64,000 nucleotides of DNA from Saxidomus purpurata (GCA_022818135.1 JAFMSR010000034.1:248001-312000), one strand, 5' to 3'; shown: positions 11,917 through 23,844, numbered from the stretch's first letter. Program-made: numbers and translations. Notes: generated by a model not told the origin, from the sequence alone.

Positions 11917-12755
11917 CTTATGTATTTTCCCTCAACGATGTTGGCACCACGAATATTTGCTAAAATAGAAACAATGTCACGATTTGTTTTTAGAGGGAAT
12001 TCTTGCCCAGTCAGGTTGATATAATATTTCCACTTTTTGTATTGCCAAAGTGCTTTCATACACATAAGCTCTGCGTCTAAGAGAGAAAATGTTCCCCATT
12101 GCACATCGATAGATATGTTGGTAATATGCAAATTACTAAAACAGTTCACTATGCTTTCAAATGCACTTCTTTCATACTCGTTTGTCTTATAATCCAAATG
12201 AAGGCAGTAAAAGTTATGAGGTCTATATATAGAGCGAAACAGTCTTTCAAACTGTTCAATATCTCTGAAAGTTAGTATTGCAAACGCAAGCGGGAACTGT
12301 AATTCAATGTTGCTGAGCGGATGGTCAATGTAGCCTCTTAAATTTCGAAACTTTTGACAATTTAAAGTTTTATTTAAATAAAAGTTTGGCGTTAGACGTG
12401 TATGTGTAAAATTTGTTTTTTCCATGATAGTTTTGGCTTTTGAAATCTCAGCCTGGTTGTTGTTTATTATTTTTGTGCAGTTTACACCAGCTGCGTTCCT
12501 AAAAGACCGAAAATAAGTAGCAAATACTTCCTTGCGATATGAATCACTATTTTGTAACTGGAAAGAATATTCATCTTTCCATTTCATTGTATTTTGTAGA
12601 TCGTATGTACTAACTGGAAATGTATCTGTGTTATATTGTAAATGTATTGAACGGTTCTTTAAGAATCCCGTGTCGTAAATGTATCTTAATAGGTATACAG
12701 TGCAGACATTCGCTATACATAAAGCCATAAACATACAAACTTTTAAGGATCTCAT
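11917..12755 (-). CDS. Core-2/I-branching (GT14) glycosyltransferase, N-terminal exon
   Basis: This exon encodes the first 279 residues of a beta-1,6-N-acetylglucosaminyltransferase-like enzyme, which in this family branches O-glycans or polylactosamine in the Golgi. It starts at the ATG at 12753-12755. A short tail is followed by one hydrophobic segment (residues about 6-24), as expected for a type II Golgi anchor. The family core is clear from residue 154: FPLAFAILTF, then RLFRSIYRPHNFYCLHLD (171-188), then VQWGTFSLLDAELMCMKAL (218-236), then YYINLTGQEFPLKTN (244-258). Several N-glycosylation sequons are present (residues 92, 115, 128, 213, 247). The frame runs two bases past a codon to ATAAG|GTATTG (donor at 11911-11916), so coding should continue on a lower-coordinate exon. 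Family members need a further 150-plus residues with the acidic catalytic region. I did not find them, so this may be a gene with a distant second exon or a truncated copy. Confidence 0.8.
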
Positions 12756-12868
12756 TTGTCACGCAATAGGTAATGCGTCATACGACACATGTTTCACATT
12801 CAAATGCAATTTTCTACATCAGATGTTTTCGCTAAAGAAACAATATAATTCCATGAAGGTCAAAATAA

Positions 12869-13095
12869 AAATTGTTCGTTTTGTCCTCGTGTGTTTGCTT
12901 TGTATGCTAGTGTGTGTTGGTGGTGTATATGTGTGTGTGTACATGATTGTGTGTGTGTGTGTCGTGTGTGTGTGCGTGTGCGTGTGTGTGTGTGTGTGTT
13001 GGTGGTGTGCACTTCTGGGTGCTGTGGGGTTCGTTTTGGGGAGGCTGCGTTTTTGGTACGTGGCATTCCCTGTTTGATATTATTTTTGTTTTTTT
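12869..13095 (+). repeat. Dispersed repeat carrying a (TG)n microsatellite, 5'-truncated copy
   Basis: From AATTGTTCGTTTTGTCCTCG through a (TG)n tract (about 12917-13000) to TGGTGTGCACTTCTGGGTGC and CCTGTTTGATATTATTTTTG. The same order of words occurs on the minus strand at 59510-59720, so the microsatellite is embedded in a mobile or dispersed unit. The apparent valine/cysteine-rich frames here are products of the TG tract. Confidence 0.8.
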
Positions 13096-13458
13096 GATCT
13101 CAAAACGTTTTCATGTATTTAATAGCGTGTTTGAATGTTTGAATAATGACAATGAAGACATTGCAAATCTAAATCGAGCAGGTAAGAATACATATACATG
13201 TACATGTCTTTCAATATCAAGACAGTGTGCTGATACGCTGTTCATCTAAACTCTATTTGTCGTGTATAATGATAACATGTGTGACTAAGTTTTTAAAAAT
13301 AATTGTCATTGTTTAATTTCATAAAAAACGCCTTGTCTGTCTTGCCTTGGCATTACAAATAATGACCAGATTTTATGCCCCCACTTGAGAGGGATATAGA
13401 TTTTCTCGTAGTCAAAACGAAGCCGAAAAGTTTGTAGCTCGCACTGCTCCCTTTACTA

Positions 13459-13630
13459 ATGGACGCAGAGTCACAAACTTTATACAAATGTTTCTTGCGA
13501 TCAGAACCAGAGCACCTTGATTTTAGTTTCTATGTTCGACCAATAACACCACATTTATGGCCCATACATATTCAAAATGAAGGCATTCTATATGCAAATT
13601 TTAATTTTAAACTTATTGACATAGATGTTG
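13459..13630 (+). CDS. Proposed orphan gene, exon 1 of 3
   Basis: ATG at 13459, with an in-frame TAG just upstream at 13435-13437, opens a 57-codon coding-like frame that ends with one extra base (G) at GTTG|GTAAGA. The encoded start is MDAESQTLYKCFLRSEPEHL; it has no signal peptide. The phase fits the exon at 17438-17526, which begins with two bases of a codon. The gene model totals 339 bp (112 residues plus stop). I do not recognise the family. The intervening 3.8-kb intron would hold several repeats, two of them antisense. The model rests on phase agreement at both junctions and coding-like composition only. Confidence 0.4.
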
Positions 13631-13668
13631 GTAAGAAGAATTCTACCAAGGCTCTTCAAGTCATGACT

Positions 13669-14020
13669 ACTGGGTCAAAATTGACGCCAATCCGAAATTG
13701 TCATCGGCTTTAACATAGGCTTATTGCAAATATTTAAAAAAATCAAAGCAATAGGCCGAGATCTTTGGTAATTGGCAGTTAACATTGTATAATGGTCCTG
13801 TACCAAAGTTTTTGTCAAAATCGACTCCGCTCCGGGGCTCACGTGATTTTACATTGAGATATATGGGAAAATACTTAAATAAATTATCTCTCAGACCACA
13901 AGTCCCATAGCCTTGGCAAGTTTACCAAGTGGTCATGTACGAACATTGTTTAAGGATAGCCTTCGGGTCCAAATTGACCCAGCCGCTGGGTCACTTGACC
14001 CACTGACATACTTGATTGTT
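13669..14020. repeat. Bivalve-type GGTCAAAATTGACC tandem repeat
   Basis: Three imperfect iterations carry the words GGGTCAAAATTGACGCC (13672), TGTCAAAATCGACTCCGCTC (13814) and GGGTCCAAATTGACCCAGCC (13965). They are followed by GTCACTTGA / CTCACGTGA and separated by text such as ACCACAAGTCCCATAGCCTTG. This arrangement is familiar from many bivalve genomes. The frames here (including 13913-14284) are repeat-derived. Confidence 0.65.
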
Positions 14021-14289
14021 TTTTGCTTTTCTGAGTACATCGTTTCAACACATACGGTCAGAAAAAACAAACTTAAAGCAATCTGCTATTTTTTTGTGAC
14101 AAATGTGGCAAGTGCGGGCATCCGTGTCATATGGCCACAATTTTTGTTTTCCTTTGCTCTAAATGGAGAGCATGCTGTTCTCTTGTTACTGACGAAGAGA
14201 AAGAAAAGCAGTCAAAATAGATATAGTCAGAAGATAGTTACTACGAGTTGGAACAATTTACAGGTAGAGACATCCTTTAATTGATGAAA

Positions 14290-15479
14290 TACTTGTGTCA
14301 AAATTATATCACTTGAAAATATTTAAGACTTTCAAATTCATTAAATCAAAACATTTAAGTGTGCGGGAATACGACAGTTCGAGCATTTAGTTAAAATATT
14401 ACAGCATAAGTCAAATGCAGCGTTGTACATACGTACGTTAAAGACAAAATCAACTTAATTAACGAAAAACTGTAAATAACTTAGCATGCTACTACAAATG
14501 AAGCAAGGGATTTCAAAATCTCCCTCATAACAAAAATAAAAGAAAACAACAGATAACAAGAGGGCAGGTTTTTCCCGTCGCCGCCAAACTAGAAATGCAC
14601 AATTATTAGGGACGCCGACTTGGAAAATGTTGTTGTCCTAAAAATAAAAGCCCAAGAGCACTGGTCAGATAAAGCTCTTCCTGACAGTCATTTGAAATGA
14701 TTTTTTTTAATAAACCAGGTTCAAATAAACTAGTGATGTGTCGGAGAAATTAATTTGATACACGCAAAGTGTTTTTTCCAATTGTCGCTCATCAGCGCGA
14801 CGTCGAGCCATTGTGTTCACGAGAACTTGGTCATCCAAAGATCACCCAGAATCATCCTTCACGTTAATCAAGGTGTCCGCTCTGTGTGACCGTTTGTCAC
14901 CGCGAGTCGCGATGACTGGCACGGTGTTTTGTGGTGTCCGCTTTGGGTCGCGTCTTGAATATTTGCTATGGTTTTTCAAATTAAATTTTATTTATCAATA
15001 AATAATAAACATATTTTGATGTTTTCTGACACTTTCCGTAGCCAAATCCGTTTTAAATTTTCGATACCACATATCAAAAACCTAACATACTATCGGATCG
15101 AAATAAACAACCCCGGCAAGACAATAAATCTAAAAAGAAAAAAAAACTTACATTGTTTATTCCAAACTAATGATTTAATAATCCAATATTAACAGTCTAT
15201 TGACAAGGTTTCAAACTTTAAAAAAAATATTACTTTCTTTTTAATGCCATGTGCTCAATAAGATCACACAAAACATGACAGTGTCGGCAACTTTCTTTAA
15301 TCTCGTGACGCATTATCTCTGATTAAAAAAAGTTTGCAGTAGAATTATCTTATTGGGCAAGGATATTTCATTAAAATGAAAAGAAAAAGCTGTAACTGAG
15401 AAAAAATCGGCTTTTACAGTTAATGAAAAATAACACAATTAGCGGCGCTCGTAAATGTCAAAATAAAAACGGACCCGCT
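14290..15479. other. Non-coding, no gene seen
   Basis: Mixed AT-rich sequence with a slightly GC-richer block at 14800-14950. Short frames are present, but none is recognisable or has splice support. Confidence 0.35.
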
Positions 15480-16100
15480 GAAATACCACGATTCTTTTAA
15501 ATACAGAACAAGTAACTCGTTTTGATATTCCATGGGTATTCCGGTTGTTCGTGTTCAAATCTTATGATAACATTTGCAAAATGCTTTTCATTAATTTTGG
15601 AAACATCTTCAACATCTTTAAGCGGTTTGAACGCGCACTTGTTTTTGGTCGTGAATCGGTAGGTAGGGCACCCACGTGGCAGAAATCTGCCTTACTTTCA
15701 AGATTGTCTTTAGAATGAAATGAACTCTTGATAGTGAAACACAATGTGCGCAATATCACGCACTGTATATGGAATATCATTTTGATGACTTTCTTTTATT
15801 TTTGACACGATCTTTTCTACCGTTGCTGTCTACGGTCGACCAGGTTTTGCTGTATCTTCAACAGACAATCCCGGATTCAATTTCCATTTTCTATCTACGA
15901 ACCGTTTAAAAACACACCTAAGTTGACCCACAAGCACGAGTAATGTCTGAAGAAATCTCTGTCAGAGAATAACCGAGCTTACTGCGAAGTTTTATTAAGC
16001 CAACATTTCCTATATTCAGATGTATAATATAGTATTCAGATGTATAAATATTGTAAAATTCCTCGTTGATATTGCACAATACACAATGAATTTCGAACAC
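15480..16100 (-). pseudogene. Tc1/mariner-like transposase pseudogene
   Basis: Reading the minus strand through several stops recovers the order of a mariner-type transposase. An N-terminal helix-turn-helix-like stretch (LIKLRSKLGYSLTEISSDI) is followed by a linker ending in KPGRP*TATVEKIVSKIK. Then comes a region resembling the block that precedes the first catalytic Asp (NEKHFANVI). Several in-frame stops and frame changes show it is dead, and the C-terminal catalytic block is missing. It lies antisense inside the proposed intron of the 13459-17817 gene. The assignment is from motif order only. Confidence 0.45.
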
Positions 16101-16307
16101 TCCTCGTAATTATTTTTATATTGCACGGTCAATATGGAAAATGCATTTAGCTTTCTTATAAAATTGGAGCATTTGAATTGAGCGGAATGTATGAAATGGA
16201 ATGTAAGTAAAAAAATAGTTATCACTCTGTGTTTAGTTTATACTAATTTATTTATTTTCGATTGCGAAACAAGTTCTTACAACTTATATTTATCGCTCTC
16301 GAGACTC

Positions 16308-16460
16308 ATTCCAGATGGGACCAACCTCGAAGAGAGAGAGGCAATGTGAAATTATTTATGTCTTGCCTAAGGACACTACCGACATGGCGATGGTAGGGAT
16401 CAAACCCGGGGTCCTTCGATCCTGAGGCGAACGCGCTACCACTGTGTCACGGCGGCTCCA
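16308..16460 (-). mobile_element. tRNA-derived SINE
   Basis: On the minus strand, GGAGCCGCCGTGACACAGTGG begins a tRNA-like head with an A box (GACACAGTGGTAGCGCG) and a B box (GGGTTTGATCCC). These are followed by TAGGCAAGACAT and a ...GCCTCTCTCTCTTCGAGGT tail typical of invertebrate tRNA-SINEs. It is too long and diverged past the B box to be a functional tRNA gene. Confidence 0.7.
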
Positions 16461-17437
16461 CTGTGTAAACTCTGAAAGCAGAATGTATTGATATAATTAT
16501 TCTATTTGATATTGAAACTCTTTCCGTGAAGTACTCTTAATCCTTATAATAAGTGTTACTGAGAGCGTGTGATAGCCTTAAGATATGAAATGTTGAGGTA
16601 TGACACTTCTGTTAATTGTCAAAACCGTTGGCGTCCCGACAATTCTCTTTCCTTGGGCTTCCTGAATATGCTAGTATTTTGTGATATGACCCTGTCGTTT
16701 TGTCCTGAAAGTCATAAACGTGTTGTGCCAATGGAAAACAAAAGCAATTATTTGAACGAACACGATGTAAATATCTAATGTTTCAATAAGAACAATACAA
16801 ATTGAATAAAATATCGTCTTAAGTTAAATGTTGATGCATGATACATGACTTACGCTCATAGAAAATATTCTGTGGAAAAAATAACATGTTTAGAAACTTG
16901 TTTGTTTAATGCAACAAACGGATATTTTAGAGTTCTTTGAACGAACAATTTTTCGTCAAATATTACATCATGCTGACGTTCAGTTGACGTAAACGTATTG
17001 ACTGACTCAAGATAGTTTTGTTTTGTTTGTTTTCAGAAATAGTAATAGACACCAATATATAATGGGTAAGTGTCTCGTATCGCTTTAATTGTAGATACTG
17101 CTTCAGTTCTTCCCGTTTAAAAGTTATGTCCACATTAGTAAAATACTTCGGTTTATTCAATAACAATGAACCCCTTTTGTCCTTGTAATGAACCCATATA
17201 TTTCACAAGACACGAGGATAAGATACCGTGTCATTTCAAAGATAAACATAGGCAACTGGTCAATTTGTCATGTCAATAAATTATTATTAAATGCAGTCGC
17301 CTTAATGTGTAACATTACGTTTTCATGTCACACAAATGCAGGCAAGGATGCACATTTACTACAATATCGCGACTAAAATAATATCCATTTCAATTTCGGA
17401 AGAGAAGTCTTGTCAATACGCTAATAATAGTTTTCAG

Positions 17438-17526
17438 GAGCACGAATGAAGAAATATGAAGAGAAGCTCACATTTCTGTTGTTTGAATTGTTTGAAGATG
17501 AAACAAAATTGGATGAATACATGCAG
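17438..17526 (+). CDS. Proposed orphan gene, exon 2 of 3
   Basis: Bounded by TTTTCAG and CAG|GTGTTT. Only one frame is open (two leading bases, then 29 codons); it is strongly acidic and helical in character (KKYEEKLTFLLFELFEDETK). The other two frames are stopped within 30 bases, which supports real coding. It ends in phase 0, matching exon 3. Confidence 0.5.
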
Positions 17527-17739
17527 GTGTTTACACTTCTTTTATCAAATTTTAACATTTGTCGCATGAATTTGACATAATATATGCATATCAAAATGAA
17601 CAAATACTTGTATAAATCATTATGTTATATGTATCTGTATTTTATAGTTTAACGTTTCATCTAACTCAAAATGATAAGTTACAAGCACATTGAATTTGAA
17701 ATATTAGTGTATGTTGCTGTTTTACAACTTATGTTTCAG

Positions 17740-17817
17740 GCCGGTTCAAAATCGCACAAAAGTGAGGTGTATAGGAATGCATGGGCTTCTGAAATACAGC
17801 TGCCTACCAACATATAA
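17740..17817 (+). CDS. Proposed orphan gene, exon 3 of 3 (terminal)
   Basis: Starts after TTATGTTTCAG in phase 0, as required by the end of exon 2. It encodes 25 residues (AGSKSHKSEVYRNAWASEIQ...) and stops with TAA at 17815-17817. The intron between exons 2 and 3 is 213 bp. The product is unrecognised. Confidence 0.45.
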   Translation, partial: AGSKSHKSEVYRNAWASEIQLPTNI

Positions 17818-17929
17818 TTAACAAGCAAATGCAGTAAATTTATATCATCCGCCAAATGAAACAATTAACTGAAATAGAACAACTTGAAAGTGTATTGGTT
17901 CTTCCATATCAGATTTTGTTTTAAATACA

Positions 17930-18400
17930 AAACAAATGTATCTCCACCCCACTCCGGCCACATCTATAAGGGGATGATTTTTGTCTTCAAGTTACAGTCA
18001 CAAAGAACTTAGTTGCTGTAAATTAAATCAAATCAGTACGATTTTTTTCAGACAACACGAATTCTTAAGTTTCTATATGTAATAATGATTTAAGAAAAGC
18101 ACAACATCTCCTGCCTCATTTCTGTAAATATCCAGTTTCTAAATTTTACGTTCTTACAGAATACCAAATTGATTATTTATGCCAAACAAAATCAAGTTCT
18201 GACAAGCATTATAAGAAAAAGTCATTTTTAAAATTGTACCACCTCATTTTTTGCTACAACTTACAGTGATACAGAACTCAGTTGTTGTAAGTTAAATTAT
18301 ATCAGGACTATAAGTTTCAGAAAACATAAATCCTTAAGCTTTCAGAAAAGTGCTACACCCCCTTGAGTGCCTTATTTCTAAAATGAATCCAAGGGCAGGT
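17930..18400. repeat. Diverged tandem duplication, unit about 270 bp
   Basis: CAAGTTACAGTCACAAAGAACTTAG...AAATCAGTACG at about 17988 and CAACTTACAGTGATACAGAACTCAG...TATCAGGACTA at about 18260 are diverged copies. Both are followed by an ACGAATTCTTAAG / ATAAATCCTTAAG block. Confidence 0.5.
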
Positions 18401-18496
18401 TGTAGATTTGAGCCAATTACAACTACATTTGGATAACCTGTTGCATAGAAATAGAATTTTGATGATTTCATATTGAATTTAGACGAAAACAACAAT

Positions 18497-18702
18497 TAAA
18501 GGGCAATAACTCTTGAGATACCAAGGCAATCTTGACGAAAACTGCGTGTGCGCTGCGAAATTATGTCATTGTATACTTATTTAATGTTTCATGAAATTCT
18601 ATCCATTCGTTCCTTAGTTATGGCACCGGACGGACGGACTGACGGACAACGCCAGAACAATATCCCCCTCCAAAGACAATATCCCTCAGTGGGGGATAAT
18701 AA
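18497..18702 (+). repeat. Bivalve-type GGCAATAACTC...GACGGACGG element
   Basis: AAAGGGCAATAACTCTTGAG opens it. TTATGGCACCGGACGGACGG, ACTGACGGACAACGCC and CAGTGGGGGATAATAAGC close it. I know this arrangement as a common dispersed element in bivalves. The 92-codon frame at 18548-18826 is repeat-derived. Confidence 0.65.
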
Positions 18703-18924
18703 GCGGGCATGCAGTGTCTCAGGAAATTCAGCAGTAGGCGGAATGTCTGGAAGAAATACCTTGCAGAAGGGTGATATTAGTGTTATCCGTTTGGAAAGAG
18801 CAAGATGTAATTTATCAATGATTTAACGCACTACTCAACTGGGTATGGACAGTGATTAGCAAAAAATCAGTTGATAAACTGAGACGATCAGAAATGTTGT
18901 CTTACAACATTACAGTAGGTATAA

Positions 18925-19600
18925 TCAATTACTGAGATCACTGTCCAAGTCGAATCGCACCTTTTTTCCATCGAACGGTATCGCGAGAATTTTTCCATTA
19001 TCTGACCTGGCGTTCTCAACTTCATCCTTTGACGATATAGCTTCCAAGAGTTTTGCGTTCCGTATTGTCAAGTCTTTCCCGATGACTATAGCTATACCTT
19101 TAAGTTGCCTTCTTGTACTCATGACTTCCTTTTTACGATTCTGGGCACACATTTACAGATAACTGGACAATCTGCGGTGAGTGAAAATTTGCATAAGCGA
19201 TGCGCTTTATCAACATATCGTGTGTACTGTTCTTGATTCTTTAGGTTTTTTTCTTGAGTCTTAATGCTCTTTTTTATTGGTTTTGACCTAACTCATCAGA
19301 TTTTTAAATCAATATTTCATGATTCTTTATAAAGTTCATCTGTAAACCAGAATGACGATCTTGTAACTCCACCATATCGTTCAACGATGTTGCGAGTGTC
19401 TCCTTTACCTTTTTATATGATGGTTGTCTTATCAAACTCAGATTTAATTTCCTAGCTGAGATCAACACGCAGCTTCTTTAATTTCTGATTGACAAAGTCA
19501 GCAGATACAAATGCACTAGTTAATCTAAACTATTGTCAATATACTCTTTAGAGGCTAATTTCCCTAATCTTTTCTGAAGACAGTGTATAGCTGCCACTAT
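18925..19600 (-). pseudogene. LINE ORF1-like remnant
   Basis: An intact 75-codon minus frame (19152-18925) carries RRQLKGIAIVIGKDLTIRNA and ends in GKKVRFDLDSDLSN. This resembles the C-terminal domain of L1-type ORF1 proteins (RNA-binding chaperones of LINEs), where a predicted lysine/arginine run, an EDLT-like motif and a terminal VRF strand occur in this order. Upstream on the same strand (about 19550-19160), broken frames contain a coiled-coil-like stretch (KETLATSLNDMVELQDRHSG) with stops. The remnant is dead and its endonuclease/RT part is absent. Confidence 0.5.
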
Positions 19601-19899
19601 AATTGTCTTCTTAATAAGTACCTTTACCAATTTCTGCTACAGAGCTGGCGACACTGCTTTCACAGAGATCTAGCAAACATACAAAACCGTAGAAGCATGT
19701 TTATTTGTTTATCGATTTATTCTAATTCTATTACGATTTAAAATCTTACTGATATTCTGCAGGTGACATAACAATCTGACCACCTGGGGTAACGTGAGCA
19801 AAATATGAGTATGCGTGAGTTTGAGTTAAATAGATATATAATGATTCTGTAAGTTACAGGTTTCGGAAAATTGAACATTGATAGAACAATGTACATTAT

Positions 19900-20560
19900 T
19901 AATGCAAATAATGAAGCCGAAGGACCGAATGGCGCACTAATGTCCTATTTTATTTGCATTTTGTTCGTGAGCCGGTGTTGTTCACCAATTTCATGTCCAA
20001 GTACAAAACGTGTACACTAAGTATTTTTGTGTAAGCGCCATGATTTTGTTTTTATTACTGTGCATGGGCAGTTAAATGATTATTTTTATTTTCCCTAAAA
20101 ATATAATGCATGAACGACTGGCGCACTTACATATTGATAAACTGCAATTCATCGAAACCGAAAGTAATAATCATTGATATCATATTACATGCATGTACAC
20201 ACTATTTTCATTCATTAAGATTGGCTTGGACAGTTTAATCATCGGAACTGAAAATTGAAATTGCCAATGTCATGTTTACAGTACATGTGCACACGGTCCC
20301 ATGTTTCGGCATTCATTACTGTTCATTGACAGTAACATGTTTTGTTTTTGTTTTTCCGTAAACATATGCTGAATGAACGACCAGCGCACAATAATCTGGT
20401 TTGTTGGTAAACTGATTGAACATGTACTTATGGACACCGAAAGTAGAAAAACATATGTCATGTTACATGTACATACACAATTTATTTGTGTGTTCCCTAT
20501 GCTTTTGCATTATATTGATTTTTGTACACTGAAGTTTGATTTATTTTGTCATACCTTATA
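19900..20560. repeat. Diverged tandem repeat, unit about 260 bp
   Basis: CATGAACGACTGGCGCACTT (20110) and AATGAACGACCAGCGCACAA (20372) recur with the same surroundings (TTTTCCCTAAAAATATAATG / TTTTTCCGTAAACATATGCT before; CATGTACACAC / CATGTACATACAC after). A weaker copy begins at about 19925 (CGAATGGCGCACTAATG). Confidence 0.5.
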
Positions 20561-23228
20561 ATATTGCATGAAAATTAAGTAGAATACTGACCAAAAACAG
20601 TTGAAATTTTCATGTTGTTGACTAGCTATGCTCAATGAAATCAAATAGTAGAGTTATTAAGTAAAGATATGTATAGTAGACATTTTAATGTATCCGCTTT
20701 TTGCAAAACAAACACAATGATTCGTGTATGTTATGAGTCACAAATCCCTTTTTACTTTATTTTTACTTCTTGTTCTGCTGTTATACAGAAAGAGGTGAGG
20801 AGACTTTCTCATGTTTCACTATTTCATCTATTTCCTAATTAGCCATGTCTTGGATGACTGCAGAACTCTCTTCCTGAATGTAGATCATGACTGACAAAAC
20901 AAGTTTTGCATTAGTGAAAGTGCGTCTTCAAGACAGCATGAAAGAAAAGACGTTCTAAACTTTTTATGATCAAAGAAATTCAATATTTATTTTATACAGG
21001 GTACACATTTTACTGATAAGTATACAAAAATATTGATAGAAGTCAGTGGGGATATTGCGTGCTATTTAAGTAACTACAGCAGTCAATATAGAGTTGTTGG
21101 AACTTTTATTAACAATAATGTTTGACTATAAGTTCATTTCTATGGAAAAAGACAATTCTTGAAATGTTTCAATCTTGCATTGTAACATAAAGGGTTTGAA
21201 TGATTCACTATTTTGTATCTATGGACCTAATAAAGATGAACCGATTTTTTATTCTCACATAAAGCAGAAGCTGTCACAGATCCAACACAGTCTGAAACCC
21301 TGATAAAGATTATGTTATCATTTACATGTTAATAACCCCAAGTAACGCTTAAAGTTTTTAAGATGTTGATTGATGTGTGTCATCCACTGAAAATGTTTTT
21401 TGAATATTTATTTAAAACTGAAAAATATAATGCTGTTCAGACAATGAATGTGCAGAAGTTTGAAAAACAATAAAGACAGTTTCTTCATTTATTATACTGA
21501 CAAAACTTTTGGTATTTTCTATGTCATCCATTATATACTATATTTTTACTTACATTTAGAGAAAGTTATTCAGAAAAACTATTATTTGAAGATTTGTCTC
21601 CCTTTGCTGAATACTAGCTGACGATATTCTTTGTTAACTAAGCATAGGAGCTAAGAGCTACCTTTAGTGAACTTGTTCTCGTTATATCTATACTGTGTTG
21701 CTGTTATAGCTTCTCCAGGAGTGAAATAGAATTACAACGTAAGATCACATATAACGATAACAAAACGCAAGTTGTGAACTTTATTTTGTATCAACATTTA
21801 TAACTGCTGCTTTTCTGCATTTTTATAGAAGCAAATAGTTATATCATGCTTTACCGGTAATATAAGCTATTGTTCACTGTACTGTATGTACATTATGTTC
21901 TTTATTTGAACATGATAACTGTAGCAATACATTTGTTGTTATGAAGTATGTTACTTATAGCTTATTTGGGCATGAGCTCATAGTGAACAGTATATTATTT
22001 CAAAAACTGTGAAGGGACACAGGCCTTCTCTAATTAGGAAATTTTACGTTTGTTATCATTCTACTTTGGAATGTTTAATCGCTTTCTGAGTCAATTTACG
22101 AAAGTGCTTATCGTATGACAGCAAACAGTTATGGTACTTTAGATATTCTGGCAAATGTTTGTTACACTCATTATTTTTAAAATAATGACACAAAAGTAAA
22201 ACATACAAGGAAACCGCTGTCTTATTGATAAGTTATATCTTTAGAAATGAAATGAAAAACCAAAAACGTTTGGCTGTTTGTACACGTTTTCCTAGAAACA
22301 TCGCAGCTGTGCGATTTCGGACTTTTATGATTAACAGCCCTATAATAGAATATATATTTAACGTAACCTGTAAAACAGTAGCAAACATTATCCTGTTTTG
22401 TTTGAAATTCATGTGATATCGTAATTTCTTTTTGTTGATTTAAACAGACTGTAAATCTAGAAAAAAGTGGATATAAATAAACTTGTATTATGTATTCTTG
22501 CGTTAAAGAGGTGTACTTATAATATCAGTTTAAAGGGGCTTTCCCTAAAACCAGCAGATGTTTCCTCGAAACTTTAAAAAGTAGTTAGAAGTACGTAAAA
22601 TGATAAACAAAAACATTTTGCAAGCATAACATATATCGGAAAATTTCTTGTTTGTTCAGAAAACGATAGTACTGCGGATTTTTACAATAAATCGCTACCT
22701 ACCTAAACTTTATGAACCAAATATGTATTAATGTTTTACCGAGCTACAAGTGATAGATAGAGTACTTTGTCCGAGAATAATTACGTTATTTCGAAGAAGC
22801 GAGGCCTCCGAGTAATAAAGACATTATTCAAACAAATAATTTCCTACCTGATTTGTATCATGGCCAATTTCTGCACAGTTCTATGCTCTGTCCCTTGCAC
22901 AAATCAAGGAATCGTCTTTAAAGACGATCGTGGTTGTTTAGTTGTTGTCGTTGTGAATAGAACGCCTGTTCTGATCATTTTTAACAGGCGGGCAGTTTAC
23001 CTAGCAATTGTTCCCTGGAAGAAGCATAACTAGACTCATATCCTTGACGATCGCGGTATATATTATTAAATGTATTACCTCCCTTTAAAGAAACACTCCC
23101 TGTAACTTGTATTCAACTAGAAAACTCTACAAGCATATATAATAGAATATTTGCAAGTATCATGACTTTTAAACCGAAAAGTTTAAGTTATTTGTTCAGG
23201 TCATTATCAATAAAATTAGCGCTTTAAA
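20561..23228. other. Non-coding; short perfect palindrome
   Basis: No recognisable gene. ATCGTCTTTAAAGACGAT at 22911-22928 is a perfect 18-bp palindrome. Loosely inverted words (TGTTCACTGTACT near 21872 and ATAGTGAACAGTAT near 21979) may be another degraded element. Confidence 0.35.
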
Positions 23229-23844
23229 ATATGTGACTGTGACTGTGAAAATGGGTCCAGATGAGTAAAAATCACACATTTTGTTTTACATGTTTTCTAA
23301 AAGTGTGAAGTCTGTTGACTATGAATTGAAAATTTCAAGTAAATCTACCAATAACTTTTAGAGTTATGCTTGTTTTCAGATAACACACATTGTTATTCTT
23401 CACATGACGTTTGTGACGTCAAAACAGTAATTTTAACGTCAATATATTTGACGTTGTAGATTGCCTTGTTACACATTCATATGGCGGTATTTTTTCTTGA
23501 AATTTAACCTGATAACACATAATTTATTGTTTAGTATTTCTCTTGTTTTAATTTTGTTGTCATTTTTCAACTTTTTAATAAATCCTCATTTTTATTGACC
23601 GTGCCCTCATTTTCACTTTTTTGAATGTGACAGAATTAGTGGTTGCTATGGTAATATGCTTTACGATAAAGACATGATATAATCATTTTCATGCATATTT
23701 GTGAATGCCATTTCCTATAAACATCATTTTTTAAATGGTTACGCCTAGTCGAAATTTTGTGAAAATTAGTTATTTGTCATTTTACATTTGCGAAGTAATA
23801 ATTAATGCTCATCTGGACCCATTTTCTCAGTCCACGTCACATAT
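23229..23844. mobile_element. Non-autonomous DNA element with 37-bp terminal repeats
   Basis: The ends 23229-23265 and 23808-23844 are inverted copies of each other, with 33 of 37 positions matching. The inner parts share GAAAATGGGTCCAGATGAG exactly as a reverse complement. The length is 616 bp. The ends begin and finish ATATGTGAC / GTCACATAT, so a TA target site is possible. No transposase frame lies inside. Confidence 0.7.

Noticed and set aside
13126..13181. Candidate exon ending in NRAG at a GTAAGA donor
   Set aside because: Open and phase 1, but its phase does not fit the exon at 13459 (or an acceptor at 13438), and it competes with that exon for the same partner at 17438; insufficient evidence.
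12679..13249. Overlapping valine/cysteine-rich plus frames and a histidine/threonine-rich minus frame
   Set aside because: They come from the (TG)n microsatellite and the dispersed repeat around it; the same frames appear at 59465-59863.
22767..23033. 88-codon plus frame
   Set aside because: Spans a palindrome and lacks splice sites or recognisable domain; composition not clearly coding.
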